Below, one piece after another: positions 36,301 to 43,593 of a stretch of DNA of 64,000 bases. Both the position numbers and the translations under genes were made by a program. The stretch is from Dyella acidiphila. GTDB lineage: Bacteria > Pseudomonadota > Gammaproteobacteria > Xanthomonadales > Rhodanobacteraceae. The notes beneath the pieces are model-generated. The model had not been told where the DNA came from and made no database searches. It was given only the letters and a program-made list of their open reading frames with translations. Numbering within the stretch: position 1 is the first letter of the stretch; each line of letters opens with the position of its first letter. The DNA lies in assembly GCF_014863405.1 (NCBI RefSeq), contig NZ_JACZZA010000011.1, positions 1 through 64,000 on the forward strand. Reading direction: 5' to 3'.

Positions 36301-36795
36301 GACACCTATGTCGTCGCCGCGCCCGGGCATGAACTCGAGACCCATCGGCTGGTCGCCGCCCTGGCCGAAGCGCTACCTGTGCACGAGGTGCCGCAGCATC
36401 TGGTGCTGCTCGATGCTCTGCCCTTGCTGGCGAGCGGCCGGGTGGATATCGCCGCGCTGCCACTGCCGGCCGAATCATCGGGTGCGGAGGAGATCGATGG
36501 CGCCACGCAACCGAAGACTGCCAACGAGCAGTTGCTTGCCGCGCTATGGAAGGAACTGCTGGGTATCGCCCGCGTTCGCACCAGCGACAACTTCTTCGAC
36601 ATCGGCGGCCATTCCTTGATGGCGGTCGACATGGCGGCGCGCGTACAGCGCCAGACCGGCATGTCGCTGAACCTGCTGGATATCGCCAACGGCACGCTCG
36701 GTACGCTGGCCGCAGGCCTTTCCGAAGGCGCGGCCAAGACGCCGCCTCCAGCAAAACTCGGCTCGCGCCTGGGTCGCTGGTTCGGGCGTGGCTGA
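30364..36795 (+). CDS. NRPS: C-A-PCP-C-(degenerate A)-PCP, no thioesterase
   Basis: 2,143 residues; ATG chosen because TAAGGAGCAACCC precedes it. First module: condensation domain with HHIVCDG (158-164), adenylation with FTSGSTGRPKGV (about 635) and FDIAFMEL (680), Lys968 of NGKTD, carrier Ser1025. Second module: condensation with HHIIWDG (1218-1224), then an adenylation-like region whose core motifs are gone. TSGSTG has become AYGPGFDGRPRG (about 1693), GYGPTE reads VSGCADG, and the NGK lysine is Arg2026. An intact carrier follows (GGHSLMAV, Ser2084). It ends without a thioesterase or reductase domain. Its first condensation domain should take the aminotransferase product of the preceding protein. 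Confidence 0.93.
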   Translation: MNTSDVSMLSTAVDYDPFAGAALARVVPATAAQREIWLAAKLEPEASLAYNESVSIRFSGELDVAALQAALQGVVDRHEALRSTLSADGNELCIAIHVPLDCATDDLSGLGEAERAESVATALSLAVNTPFDLEHGPLVRAQLLQLAAQDHLLIFTAHHIVCDGWSFGVIVRDLAALYAQHRGQGDGPVPADAFADYASAETTRADTEGGHADEQYWLSRFSGALPSLDLPTDSARHRHRSFASQREDRTLDAALIADIKRMGAKRGASFYATLLAAFSALLHRLTGQDDVVVGIPSAGQAVDGQHNLVGHCVNVLPLRTAIDPQASFATVLDHLRGDLLDAFEHQQYTLGSLLARLAMPRDPGRLPLVSVLFNLDQALDERTVSFPGLRFEFSGNARAFENFELFVNAVQLGDGLRLECQYNSDLFRGETIRGWLDAYETLLRNAVATPEMGVQELGLLSEAAQREIAALQPASTPYPEQQLAHEYFEHQVDRVPHNAAVRHGARQLSYAQLEGRANQLARILRERGVGRGKLVGIALSRKADMLAAVLAVLKAGAGYVPLDPQFPADRLTFMADDADLAMLIVDDVTPPAFTFAPSRVLSLTRDAHAIELAFATRLPRDDAAATPDSVAYVIFTSGSTGRPKGVRVPHRTTSNFLTSMQRVPGIAEDDRLVAVTTLSFDIAFMELMLPLSVGAEVIIADRDDVRDGAALRKLVEQSDATMMQATPAGWRILIEAGWQGCERFRAVSGGEPLAVDLAEALLQRCSEVWNGYGPTETTVYSTYWRVEQPRSGIFIGRPVANTQVHILDERRAPCPLGVPGEIYIGGAGVTLGYLNRPELNAERFLPDPFAGSSDARMYRTGDRGRWLANGMLEHLGRLDFQVKVRGYRIELGEIEAVLADVPGVDRAVVMAREDRPGDVRLVAYVVMREDAQFNETTLREPLKQHLPDYMLPQHVIPLDAIPLLPNGKTDRKALPAPQIHSVAADTARIAPRNDDERRVAAAMESVLSLPDLDVRDDFFALGGHSLLAAQLTARLNREFGIALSFRTLFDAPTIAALAAAIRTQVDSGVAPAIQPITRRVDQSRAPLSLMQSRLWSLEELQPGRVTYNAPSAHRLRGHLDEAAFQLTLQALIQRQPILRTAFLRDGHEVAQIVVPDLEVRLFPAEDLSCLAESQREATLMQHLQTLTDTPFDLTQAPLFSARMFRLGDDDHVFFFMPHHIIWDGWSFDILYGELSSLYRAFIQDAPSPLAPLPVSYGDFAAWHTQWLEGPQFQAQLAFWRERLAKMADIRALPTDQPRRPGMSGIGRTEWIRVSKEAVDAMHDVARVADATLNMTLLALYYVLLSGMAGERDLVVGTPVRARNQTEVESVMGYFNNLLPLHINVDTTLSFIDFVRYVKCAAIESFGHPDVPLEYLQRELRVGAGSGAVLYQALFSFQDARQRVVDWGGLAHEQILLFQSGATEDLGLWFLESNKGMVGGVTYNADILQAETARLLRDRYLAMMARVSKDPQQRISALTAIGDAELAQEQTWNATSVAATLPNSIPAMFEQQVDRAPDKTALTFGSWGTRYNEIEQRANRIAHCLRARGANAGTPVGLAAEPGINRLAATLGILKAGGICVLLDATDPAARLKEIIADAGISLLVGDSVLETTLQWPRAQGLWLDADTVEIIGSASDRVSAAKEDVDDSLAIVAYGPGFDGRPRGAAFTHRAIANVLQGLIESLGLSADDRILATAAPATSDAIVENLLPMALGAELILASQGEARDGEALVKLVQNHRASAMFAAPGTWHAMVSASAMVPMAMKAVCIGGLPTPELAVKVAERCAGIWHVSGCADGALVASGGRIERPAESLHSGRPLANTAVWILDDQQQPCPIGAIGEIHVAGASLSRPFGRRAMAHGDCPVRAWAVSPDLRLQRTHCRGRWLVSGHVQEMGRIDRRERIQGREVDLATVEAELLSQPGVAHAVAVARMNHAGSAHIDTYVVAAPGHELETHRLVAALAEALPVHEVPQHLVLLDALPLLASGRVDIAALPLPAESSGAEEIDGATQPKTANEQLLAALWKELLGIARVRTSDNFFDIGGHSLMAVDMAARVQRQTGMSLNLLDIANGTLGTLAAGLSEGAAKTPPPAKLGSRLGRWFGRG

Positions 36796-36840
36796 CATGA
36801 ATGCATCGGTACGGGGGAAAACCGATATGAGGACTCCATC

Positions 36841-37941
36841 ATGCTGAATCAGGACGAAGGTCACGGCAGAGCGTCCGGTATCCGCGGACGGGTGGCGGAG
36901 CTGTGCTACAGCACCGGCGCACTGCATTCATTGCAACGCATGCGCTCATGGTGGCAACGGGATCTGCGCATCCTGGCTTATCACCGGGTGATGCCGTTGC
37001 CCGACCCGGCCACGTTCGATTTCGATCTGGAATTGATCAGCACGTCACCGGACCGCTTCCGTGCGCAGATGCTGCACGTGAAACAACACTTCACGCCCCT
37101 GCGCTTGAGCGACGTTGCCGCCGCCTTGAACAAAGGCGATCCGCTGCCGCCGGATGCCGTGGCCATCACCTTCGACGATGGCTACGACGACAACTACCGC
37201 ATCGCCTATCCCATCCTGCGCGAGCTGGGCATTCCTGCGACGTTCTTCGTCTCGACCGGTCATATCGATACCGGCAAGCCCTTTGGCTACGACTGGCTTG
37301 TGCACATGATCCTGCTTGCCACCGCGCCGCGGCTGGTGCTGCCGGAAATAGGCATGGACGTACCGATGCCGCAGGGCCGCGACCTGCGCCGTTCGCTCGC
37401 CGGCACCGTCCTGAAGAACATGAAAAGCATCGATGCGCTGAAGCAGGAAGCGATGATCGCGCGGCTGGAACAGGAGTGGGGGATGCCGAATGACGGGCGG
37501 CCTGAGGATTGCCGCCCGATGACCTGGGATCAGGTCCGCGAGATGCATGCCGACGGCTTCGAAATCGGTTCGCACGGTGTGCACCATCGCATGCTGGCCA
37601 AGATGTCGAGTGCGCAGATGACGGATGAGGTGCGGCAATCCAAGGCGACCCTGGATCGCGAGCTTGGCGCTCCTGCCACCTTGATGTCCTACCCCGTCGG
37701 CGGCGATCGCGCCTTCGACGAGGCCGTCATGAACGCCACGCGCGATACCGGCTTTGAGCTGGCGGTCTGCTACATCTGCGGTACCAACCCGCGCCCGGCA
37801 TCGAACCGCTACGCGCTGTTCCGTCTTCCTGTCGAACGCATGATGGGTCCGGGCTGGTTCGCCGCCATGGTGGCGCTGCCGAGCCTGGTCAGTTATCCGA
37901 CCGTCAACTACGGGCCGGCACACGAGCAGGTGCACGCCTGA
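36841..37941 (+). CDS. Polysaccharide deacetylase family protein (NodB fold)
   Basis: 366 residues. LAYHRVMP, then the NodB core TFDDGYDDNYRIAYPILREL with the catalytic and metal aspartates, FEIGSHGVHHRML (metal histidines HxxxH) and a C-terminal LMSYPVGG. It should remove N- or O-acetyl groups from an amino sugar, or hydrolyse a related amide. There is no signal peptide, so it probably acts in the cytoplasm or at the membrane on a lipid-linked sugar. It lies 45 bases after the NRPS and its stop overlaps the next start. Confidence 0.87.
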   Translation: MLNQDEGHGRASGIRGRVAELCYSTGALHSLQRMRSWWQRDLRILAYHRVMPLPDPATFDFDLELISTSPDRFRAQMLHVKQHFTPLRLSDVAAALNKGDPLPPDAVAITFDDGYDDNYRIAYPILRELGIPATFFVSTGHIDTGKPFGYDWLVHMILLATAPRLVLPEIGMDVPMPQGRDLRRSLAGTVLKNMKSIDALKQEAMIARLEQEWGMPNDGRPEDCRPMTWDQVREMHADGFEIGSHGVHHRMLAKMSSAQMTDEVRQSKATLDRELGAPATLMSYPVGGDRAFDEAVMNATRDTGFELAVCYICGTNPRPASNRYALFRLPVERMMGPGWFAAMVALPSLVSYPTVNYGPAHEQVHA

Positions 37942-39206
37942 TGTTTCCGTTGATCCTTCTCTATCTGGTCCTGACCATCATCCGGCCGCAGGAATACGTG
38001 GAGGCTTTTACCGGCGTACCGATTTTGCCGGTGGTGCTGATCGCGGCCTTTCTATGCTGGCTGGCTTCCAACGCCAAGACGTTCGCGGCGCCGCAGTTCA
38101 TCATTCTTCCCATCTTCTTGCTGGTGCTGATGATCTCCGTGGTGGTCAACGGCTGGTTCGGCGGCGCGCTCGATCAATTCGAAAAATTCGGCCCGATCGC
38201 TATCGCCTTCTTCGTGTTCGCCGCGGCATGCAATACGCAGCAGCGTGTGAAGATCGCCATGTCCGTATTCGTACTGTGTTCGGTGGTACTGGCCCTGCAC
38301 GGCGTCCAACAGGCTAAAGACGGTGTGGGCTGGACCGGCGTACCGATTTCCGAAGACGGGCGTATTCAATACGTCGGCATCTTCAACGATCCGAACGACC
38401 TTGGCCTGCTGTTCGCCACCGCACTTCCCATGTCGGTCTATCTCAGCACGCTGCGCGGGCTGATGCTGCGCCTGTTCTGGCTGGCCTGTGCGGCGCTGCT
38501 GTTCTATGGCACCTACCTCACCGACTCGCGCGGCGCGCTTCTCGCCGTACTGATCGTAGCGGGCGTATATATCTGGTATCGGCGCGGCTTCATTGCCGCC
38601 GGCACGCTGGGTGTCGTCGGCCTGGCATGCATGAAGCTGCTCTCGTCGCGCATGCAGGAGCTGGATCCGGACGAAGAATCGGCATCCGGCCGCGTGAATG
38701 CGTGGTACGAAGGCTTGCACATGTTTCTGTCCCATCCCGTATTCGGTGTCGGCGCAGGCAATTTCACCGAATACAACGACCTCACCGCGCACAACTCCTT
38801 CGTGCTGGTATTGGCCGAGACCGGTTTTATCGGCTACATGCTATGGCTGGCTTTCGTGGTCTACGGCTTCTGGATGATGCTGACCGTGCTGCGCCACAAG
38901 CCGGATGGCCTGGATGATCCGGCACGCGCCAAGGCATGGCAGAGCGAACAGCGCATGGCGCTGGCCTTGTTGTTGTCGCTCTGCGGCCTGTACTCGGCGG
39001 CTTTTTTCCTCAGCCGCAGCTATACGGTGGTGATGTATCTATTGGCCGCCATGGTGGTGGGTTACTACATCAGTGCGCGGCAACGCTTTCCCGAGCTGCG
39101 CCTGTTCAAGCTGACGAACAACGCGTGGCTGTGGTTTTCTGCATCTGCCGGCAGCATCGCCGGTTTTTTCGTCCTGGTTGCCGTGCTGCTGCGGACATCC
39201 ACATGA
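37941..39206 (+). CDS. Wzy polymerase / O-antigen ligase-like membrane protein
   Basis: 421 residues with about ten membrane helices and a large periplasmic loop bearing GRVNAWYEGLHMFLSHP and GVGAGNFTEYNDLTAHNSFV, the hallmark of the Wzy_C / WaaL ligase family. It opens LLYLVLTIIRPQEYVEAF. It should polymerise undecaprenyl-linked repeat units or ligate them to an acceptor in the periplasm. As the only such protein in the locus, the polymerase role is most likely. The overlap with the deacetylase stop suggests coupled translation. Confidence 0.85.
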   Translation: MFPLILLYLVLTIIRPQEYVEAFTGVPILPVVLIAAFLCWLASNAKTFAAPQFIILPIFLLVLMISVVVNGWFGGALDQFEKFGPIAIAFFVFAAACNTQQRVKIAMSVFVLCSVVLALHGVQQAKDGVGWTGVPISEDGRIQYVGIFNDPNDLGLLFATALPMSVYLSTLRGLMLRLFWLACAALLFYGTYLTDSRGALLAVLIVAGVYIWYRRGFIAAGTLGVVGLACMKLLSSRMQELDPDEESASGRVNAWYEGLHMFLSHPVFGVGAGNFTEYNDLTAHNSFVLVLAETGFIGYMLWLAFVVYGFWMMLTVLRHKPDGLDDPARAKAWQSEQRMALALLLSLCGLYSAAFFLSRSYTVVMYLLAAMVVGYYISARQRFPELRLFKLTNNAWLWFSASAGSIAGFFVLVAVLLRTST

Positions 39207-39276
39207 GCAGCCATCGTACCGCCCTTCTCCATCCAGCCGTCGCCGCGTACCGATCGTGGCGCAGGAGGCGTGCGGC

Positions 39277-40635
39277 ATGAGCGGCTTATATGAAGCGGCC
39301 TTTCAGCGCGTGCTCTTTCCAGCCTACGAGGCGGGCCTGCGACGCCGCCGCACGCTGAGCTATCTCGATGGTTATCGGCGCGATCAATGGCTGGCTCCGG
39401 AACACATCGCGGCACTGCAGTGGGAACGGCTGCAGCGCTTGCTCGAACATTGCTATCGCGAAGTACCCTACTACCGCAGGCGCTGGCGTGAGCTTGGGAT
39501 CGCCCCCAGGGACATCCGCAATCTCGACGACTACACGGCCCTGCCGATCCTGACCAAGGCCGATATCCGCGAGCACTTCGACGAACTCAAAGCCGATTCC
39601 TGGCGCGATCGCCTGTTGTACAAGGCGACCGGCGGTTCGACCGGCGAACCGATGCGCTTCGGCTATACGCGCGAAAGCAACGACCGCCGGACCGCCGTGA
39701 TGTGGCGCGGCTACGAATGGGCGGGCTCGCGCATGGGGCGCCGCACCCTGTTCCTGTGGGGCGGACCGGTCGGCGATCCCACTCGTGCACATCAGTTCAA
39801 GGATCGCCTCTACAACGCCGTTTTTGCGCGCCGCGTGCTCAACAGTTTCAAGATGACCGAAGCGAATATGGCCGAATACGCCGACGCGATCGACCGCTAT
39901 CGCCCGGACATCATCGTCGCCTATGTCGGGCCGTTGGTGCAGTTGGCCGAATGGCTGATCGCCTGCGGCCGCAGGATCTGGCAACCGCAAGCCATCATCG
40001 GTGGCGCCGAAGCGATGCACGACTTCCAGCGCGAGGCGATCCAACAGGCGTTCGGGGCGCCGGCGTTCAATACCTATGGCTGCCGCGAGTTCATGCTGAT
40101 CGCCGGCGAGTGCGAGCAGCGCCATGGGTTGCACGTCAACAGCGATCATCTGGTGGTGGAGTTGCGCTTCCCCGATGGCGCCGAAAGCGCCTGCACGACC
40201 GGCGACGTCATCATCACCGACCTTTTCAATTACGGCATGCCGTTCGTGCGCTACGCCAATGGCGACATGGCGACGGCCTCCGCGGAGCATTGCGCCTGCG
40301 GGCGTGGCCTGCCGCTGCTGACGCGCGTCGATGGCCGCATCCTGGACGCCATTCGTACGCCGGCCGGCCACGTGCTGCCCGGTGAATTTTTTCCGCACAT
40401 GCTCAAGGACGTACCCGGCCTGCAACGCTTTCAATTGGTGCAGCGCAGCCTCGATCGGCTGGACCTCTCCATCGTACGCGGCGCCGCCTTCAATGAGGCC
40501 TCGCTGGCGTACATACGCCGCGAAGTCGACAAGGTGCTGGGCGACAGCATGCAATTGCATTGCCACTTCGTCGACGATATCCCGCTCACCAGCAGCGGAA
40601 AGCGTCGCGTCACGGTATCGGAGCTGACGCCGTGA
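39277..40635 (+). CDS. Adenylate-forming enzyme, CapK/PaaK-like
   Basis: 452 residues. The AMP-binding signature KATGGSTGEPMRFGYTRES stands near residue 115, followed by IGGAEAMHDFQREAI, FNTYGCREFMLIAGEC and the C-terminal GDVIITDLFNYGMPFVRYANGDM. This is the phenylacetate-CoA-ligase-like branch (CapK) found in capsule loci. It activates a carboxylic acid as acyl-AMP and may pass it to CoA or another acceptor. The start is decided by GCAGGAGG upstream. It might activate an acyl or amino-acid group for attachment to the polysaccharide, which would tie it to the NRPS; this is inference. Confidence 0.83.
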   Translation: MSGLYEAAFQRVLFPAYEAGLRRRRTLSYLDGYRRDQWLAPEHIAALQWERLQRLLEHCYREVPYYRRRWRELGIAPRDIRNLDDYTALPILTKADIREHFDELKADSWRDRLLYKATGGSTGEPMRFGYTRESNDRRTAVMWRGYEWAGSRMGRRTLFLWGGPVGDPTRAHQFKDRLYNAVFARRVLNSFKMTEANMAEYADAIDRYRPDIIVAYVGPLVQLAEWLIACGRRIWQPQAIIGGAEAMHDFQREAIQQAFGAPAFNTYGCREFMLIAGECEQRHGLHVNSDHLVVELRFPDGAESACTTGDVIITDLFNYGMPFVRYANGDMATASAEHCACGRGLPLLTRVDGRILDAIRTPAGHVLPGEFFPHMLKDVPGLQRFQLVQRSLDRLDLSIVRGAAFNEASLAYIRREVDKVLGDSMQLHCHFVDDIPLTSSGKRRVTVSELTP

Positions 40636-41789
40636 ACATTACCCATTTCGTCGAAAGCCTGGATCGTGGCGGCCTGGAGCGCATGGTGCTGGAGCTGGTG
40701 AAATACCAGCATCGGCTGGGTCATCGTTGCCAGGTCGTATGCCTGTATTCATCCGGTTCGTTGGCGCATGAACTGGACAGCCTGGGCATTGCGGTGACGG
40801 CCTGCGGGAAGCGCCAGGGCCTCGACCTGACCGCGCTCGCCCGCGCCCGCCAGATGGTGGGCACGCATGCCACCGAGGTGTTGCATACCCACAATGCAGT
40901 GGCGCATTACCAGGCCGTGCTAGCCACCTGCGGCCTGCCCATGCGCCGGGTGATCAATACGCGTCACGGCATGGGCGTGAATCGTCGCGCGCGCCGGCGG
41001 GAATGGCTGTACCGGCGTGCGCTGGCACGCACTGACACCGTAGTCGCCGTCTGCGAAGCGGCGCGCAACGATGCGATCAGGCGCGGCATCGTGCCGCCGG
41101 CCAAGGCGCAGGTCGTACCGAACGGCATCCACGTGGAGGCGTTCCAGACCGCCTCGCCGCAAATGCATGACCGGATCGCACGTCTGCTGAACCTGCCTGA
41201 GCGGACCCGCATCATCGGCACGGTCGGGCGCCTGAATTGGACCAAGGATCAGCTCGGACTCATCCGTGCGTTCAAGCAGGTGCACGAACACCATGCCGAT
41301 ACCGCCCTGGTGTTGATCGGCGACGGTGAACTTCGTGCCGCCCTGCAACAGAGCGCCATCGACGAGGGCGTAGCCGATAGCGTGCATTTCCTCGGCGATC
41401 GCAGCGACGTGCGCGAATGGTTGCAAGGACTTGACCTGTTCGTGCTGTCATCGCTGAGCGAGGGCTATTCGATGGCCTTGCTGGAAGCGAGCGCGGTCGC
41501 GCTGCCCATCATTGCTACCGACGTGGGCGGTAACCGGGAGATCGTGCGTGACGGCATTACCGGCAGCCTGGTGCCGGCGGGAAATCCGGCGGCACTGGCT
41601 GAGGCCATGCAGGTGCTTTTGCAGGAACCGCAGCGTGCCATGGCGCTGGGTCATGCGGCGCGCGGATGGGTCGAGCGTTACGGATCGCTGGAGACGATGG
41701 CGATGCGTTACGCCCAGCTTTACGACGGCGCACAACTTCATAACGGCTCACAACTTCATAACGGCTCAGGGGATGGCCAGATCCGATGA
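40632..41789 (+). CDS. Glycosyltransferase family 4 (first of three)
   Basis: 385 residues from a GTG that overlaps the previous stop. GT-B fold: N-terminal VNITHFVESLDRGGLERMVLELV, then VPNGIH, IIGTVGRLNWTKDQLGLIRAF and the donor-binding E-rich SSLSEGYSMALLEASAVALPIIATDVGG. It resembles glycosyltransferases that accompany exosortase-A EPS loci. The C-terminus carries a hexapeptide repeat, QLYDGA-QLHNGS-QLHNGS, from a DNA tandem duplication. It adds a sugar to the lipid-linked repeat unit on the cytoplasmic side. Confidence 0.88.
   Translation: MNITHFVESLDRGGLERMVLELVKYQHRLGHRCQVVCLYSSGSLAHELDSLGIAVTACGKRQGLDLTALARARQMVGTHATEVLHTHNAVAHYQAVLATCGLPMRRVINTRHGMGVNRRARRREWLYRRALARTDTVVAVCEAARNDAIRRGIVPPAKAQVVPNGIHVEAFQTASPQMHDRIARLLNLPERTRIIGTVGRLNWTKDQLGLIRAFKQVHEHHADTALVLIGDGELRAALQQSAIDEGVADSVHFLGDRSDVREWLQGLDLFVLSSLSEGYSMALLEASAVALPIIATDVGGNREIVRDGITGSLVPAGNPAALAEAMQVLLQEPQRAMALGHAARGWVERYGSLETMAMRYAQLYDGAQLHNGSQLHNGSGDGQIR
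41731..41766 (+). repeat. In-frame 18-bp tandem duplication
   Basis: CACAACTTCATAACGGCT occurs twice without a gap near the 3' end of the first GT4 gene, giving QLHNGS twice; the preceding QLYDGA looks like an older, diverged copy. It keeps the frame and lengthens a non-conserved tail, so it should not affect catalysis. Confidence 0.85.
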
Positions 41790-42955
41790 AAGTGTTGATC
41801 TTGACCAATTTGTTTCCGACGCCCTGGGACCCGCTGCGCGGTGCGTTCAATCGCCAGCAGTTCGAACGCCTGGGACAGTTGCATGACGTGGACGTCATCA
41901 CTTCCATTGATTTTCGCGAATGGCTCGGCGGACGCCGTGGTGAGATAAACGCCCGCCACTTGCATACCGATCATTTCGTCTTTGTGTTTCCTCCGCGCAT
42001 CGGCCGCTCGCTCCATGCGATCTGCTGGCTTCTATCATTGTTATGGCAGCGCGGCCGCCAGATACGGCGCGCGCACTACGATTGCATGCTCGTCAGCTGG
42101 GCCTACCCCGACGGTGCCGCCGTCGGTTGGCTCGCACGCTGGCTGCGCATTCCCTATGTCGTGAAGGTGCACGGCAGCGACCTCAACGTGCAGGCCAATC
42201 ATCTCCTGCAGCGCCCGCAGATTCGCTCGGCACTGAAGGGGGCGGCGGGCGTCGTCGCGGTCAGCCGCGCGCTGGCGATCAAGGCCACCGGCCTGGGGAC
42301 GCCGCCATCCCACGTGCACGTGCTTTACAACGGTGTCGATACGTCCATTTTCCATCCCGGCATGCGTGCCGAATCACGTGCAAAGCTGGGGCTTTCGACC
42401 TATGTGCCGCTGCTGTTGTTCGTGGGCAACCTGAAGGCTTCCAAGGGTTGTATCGATCTGCTCGAGGCCTTTCCGGCGCTGCTCGCCGCACAACCCCTGG
42501 CGCGACTGGTCTACGTCGGCACGGGTGCTTCCCGCACTGCGCTATTTGAACGCGCCAAGGCGCTGGGTTGCCTTGAACACGTCGAATTCGTCGGCGCGGT
42601 CGCCCATGATGAGCTAGGCGACTGGTTCCGCTCAGCCGATCTGCTGTGCCTGCCCAGCCATAACGAAGGCGTGCCGAATGTCGTGCTGGAGGCGATGGCA
42701 TGCGGCACCCCCGTGGTTGCCAGCCACGTCGGCGGCATTCCGGAAGTTGTGCCTCACTACGCTGGCATCCTGGTGTCGCCGCACGCGCGGCAGGAGCTAT
42801 CCACCGCACTGATCGAGGCCAGTTCAAGGCGATGGAACACCAAGCGCATCGCTGCGCACGCACGCGGTTTTCGCTGGGAAGACAATATTCACCAACTGGA
42901 CGCCATTCTGCACGCCGCAGTGGAGTCATCGGCCACTGCAGGTGTATCCGCATGA
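41786..42955 (+). CDS. Glycosyltransferase family 4 (second of three)
   Basis: 389 residues, GT-B fold. MKVLILTNLFPTPWDPLRGAF opens the acceptor domain; VVKVHGSDLNV, VLYNGVDTSIFHPG, LLFVGNLKASKG and SHNEGVPNVVLEAMACGTPVVASHVGG follow. The NLFP...RGAF start is common in EPS transferases that use a UDP- or GDP-sugar. ATG overlaps the previous stop by four bases, and the next gene overlaps this one in the same way. Confidence 0.9.
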   Translation: MKVLILTNLFPTPWDPLRGAFNRQQFERLGQLHDVDVITSIDFREWLGGRRGEINARHLHTDHFVFVFPPRIGRSLHAICWLLSLLWQRGRQIRRAHYDCMLVSWAYPDGAAVGWLARWLRIPYVVKVHGSDLNVQANHLLQRPQIRSALKGAAGVVAVSRALAIKATGLGTPPSHVHVLYNGVDTSIFHPGMRAESRAKLGLSTYVPLLLFVGNLKASKGCIDLLEAFPALLAAQPLARLVYVGTGASRTALFERAKALGCLEHVEFVGAVAHDELGDWFRSADLLCLPSHNEGVPNVVLEAMACGTPVVASHVGGIPEVVPHYAGILVSPHARQELSTALIEASSRRWNTKRIAAHARGFRWEDNIHQLDAILHAAVESSATAGVSA

Positions 42956-43593
42956 ATATGAGACCGAGAAAACAGCATTGGCTGAGCTTGTTTCCGGATG
43001 CCCTGGTACAGACCAAGGGTTCGGGCCGAAACAATATCCGCTACCTCACCTTCGATGACGGCCCCGACCCGATCTATACGCCACCGCTACTGGATCTGCT
43101 GGCCAGTCATGGCGTGAAAGCGAGCTTTTTCCTGGTGGGACAAAAGATCGAGCGCCATCCCAAACTGGTGGAACGCATCGTTGCCGAAGGGCACATGCTG
43201 GGTAATCATTCCTATAGCCACTGGTCGTTCAAACGGATGACGACCCGCAAAAAGCTTAACGAAATCCACCAGACCGACGCGTTGCTGAGCGCCTTCGACG
43301 GCCGCCTGCATCACCGCATGCGCCCCCCGCACGGCTACGTGGGCGCGGATCTGTTGTGTTATTTCGCCTTGCATCGGCGCAACTTTGTCTACTGGTCGTA
43401 CGACAGCCTCGATTACCAGGAACGGCCGACTCCCGTCATGGTCGACCGCTTGCGCGCAGACCCGCCTTCACCCGGCGATATCGTACTGATGCACGACGAC
43501 AGCGACCGCGCCCGCGACGCGCTCAGCGTGCTGCTGCCGGAATGGCTGCGCGATGGTCATGCCTTTTGCGCGTTACCGCAGGAAGCGCGATGA
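42952..43593 (+). CDS. Second polysaccharide deacetylase (short NodB-type)
   Basis: 213 residues. RYLTFDDGPDPIYTPPLLDLL and GNHSYSHWSFKRM give the NodB metal and catalytic residues (Asp pair; HxxxH), with RMRPPHGYVG and a final DIVLMHDDS. It is shorter than the first deacetylase, about the size of a minimal NodB domain, and has no signal peptide. Two deacetylases in one locus suggest two modified positions or a chain-length dependent edit. The ATG at 42952 overlaps the GT4 stop; the longer reading upstream is coding in the other frame. Confidence 0.87.
   Translation: MNMRPRKQHWLSLFPDALVQTKGSGRNNIRYLTFDDGPDPIYTPPLLDLLASHGVKASFFLVGQKIERHPKLVERIVAEGHMLGNHSYSHWSFKRMTTRKKLNEIHQTDALLSAFDGRLHHRMRPPHGYVGADLLCYFALHRRNFVYWSYDSLDYQERPTPVMVDRLRADPPSPGDIVLMHDDSDRARDALSVLLPEWLRDGHAFCALPQEAR

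Noticed and set aside
36480-36795. A thioesterase at the NRPS end
   Set aside because: After the carrier Ser2084 only about 60 residues remain, with no GxSxG and a basic tail (SRLGRWFGRG).
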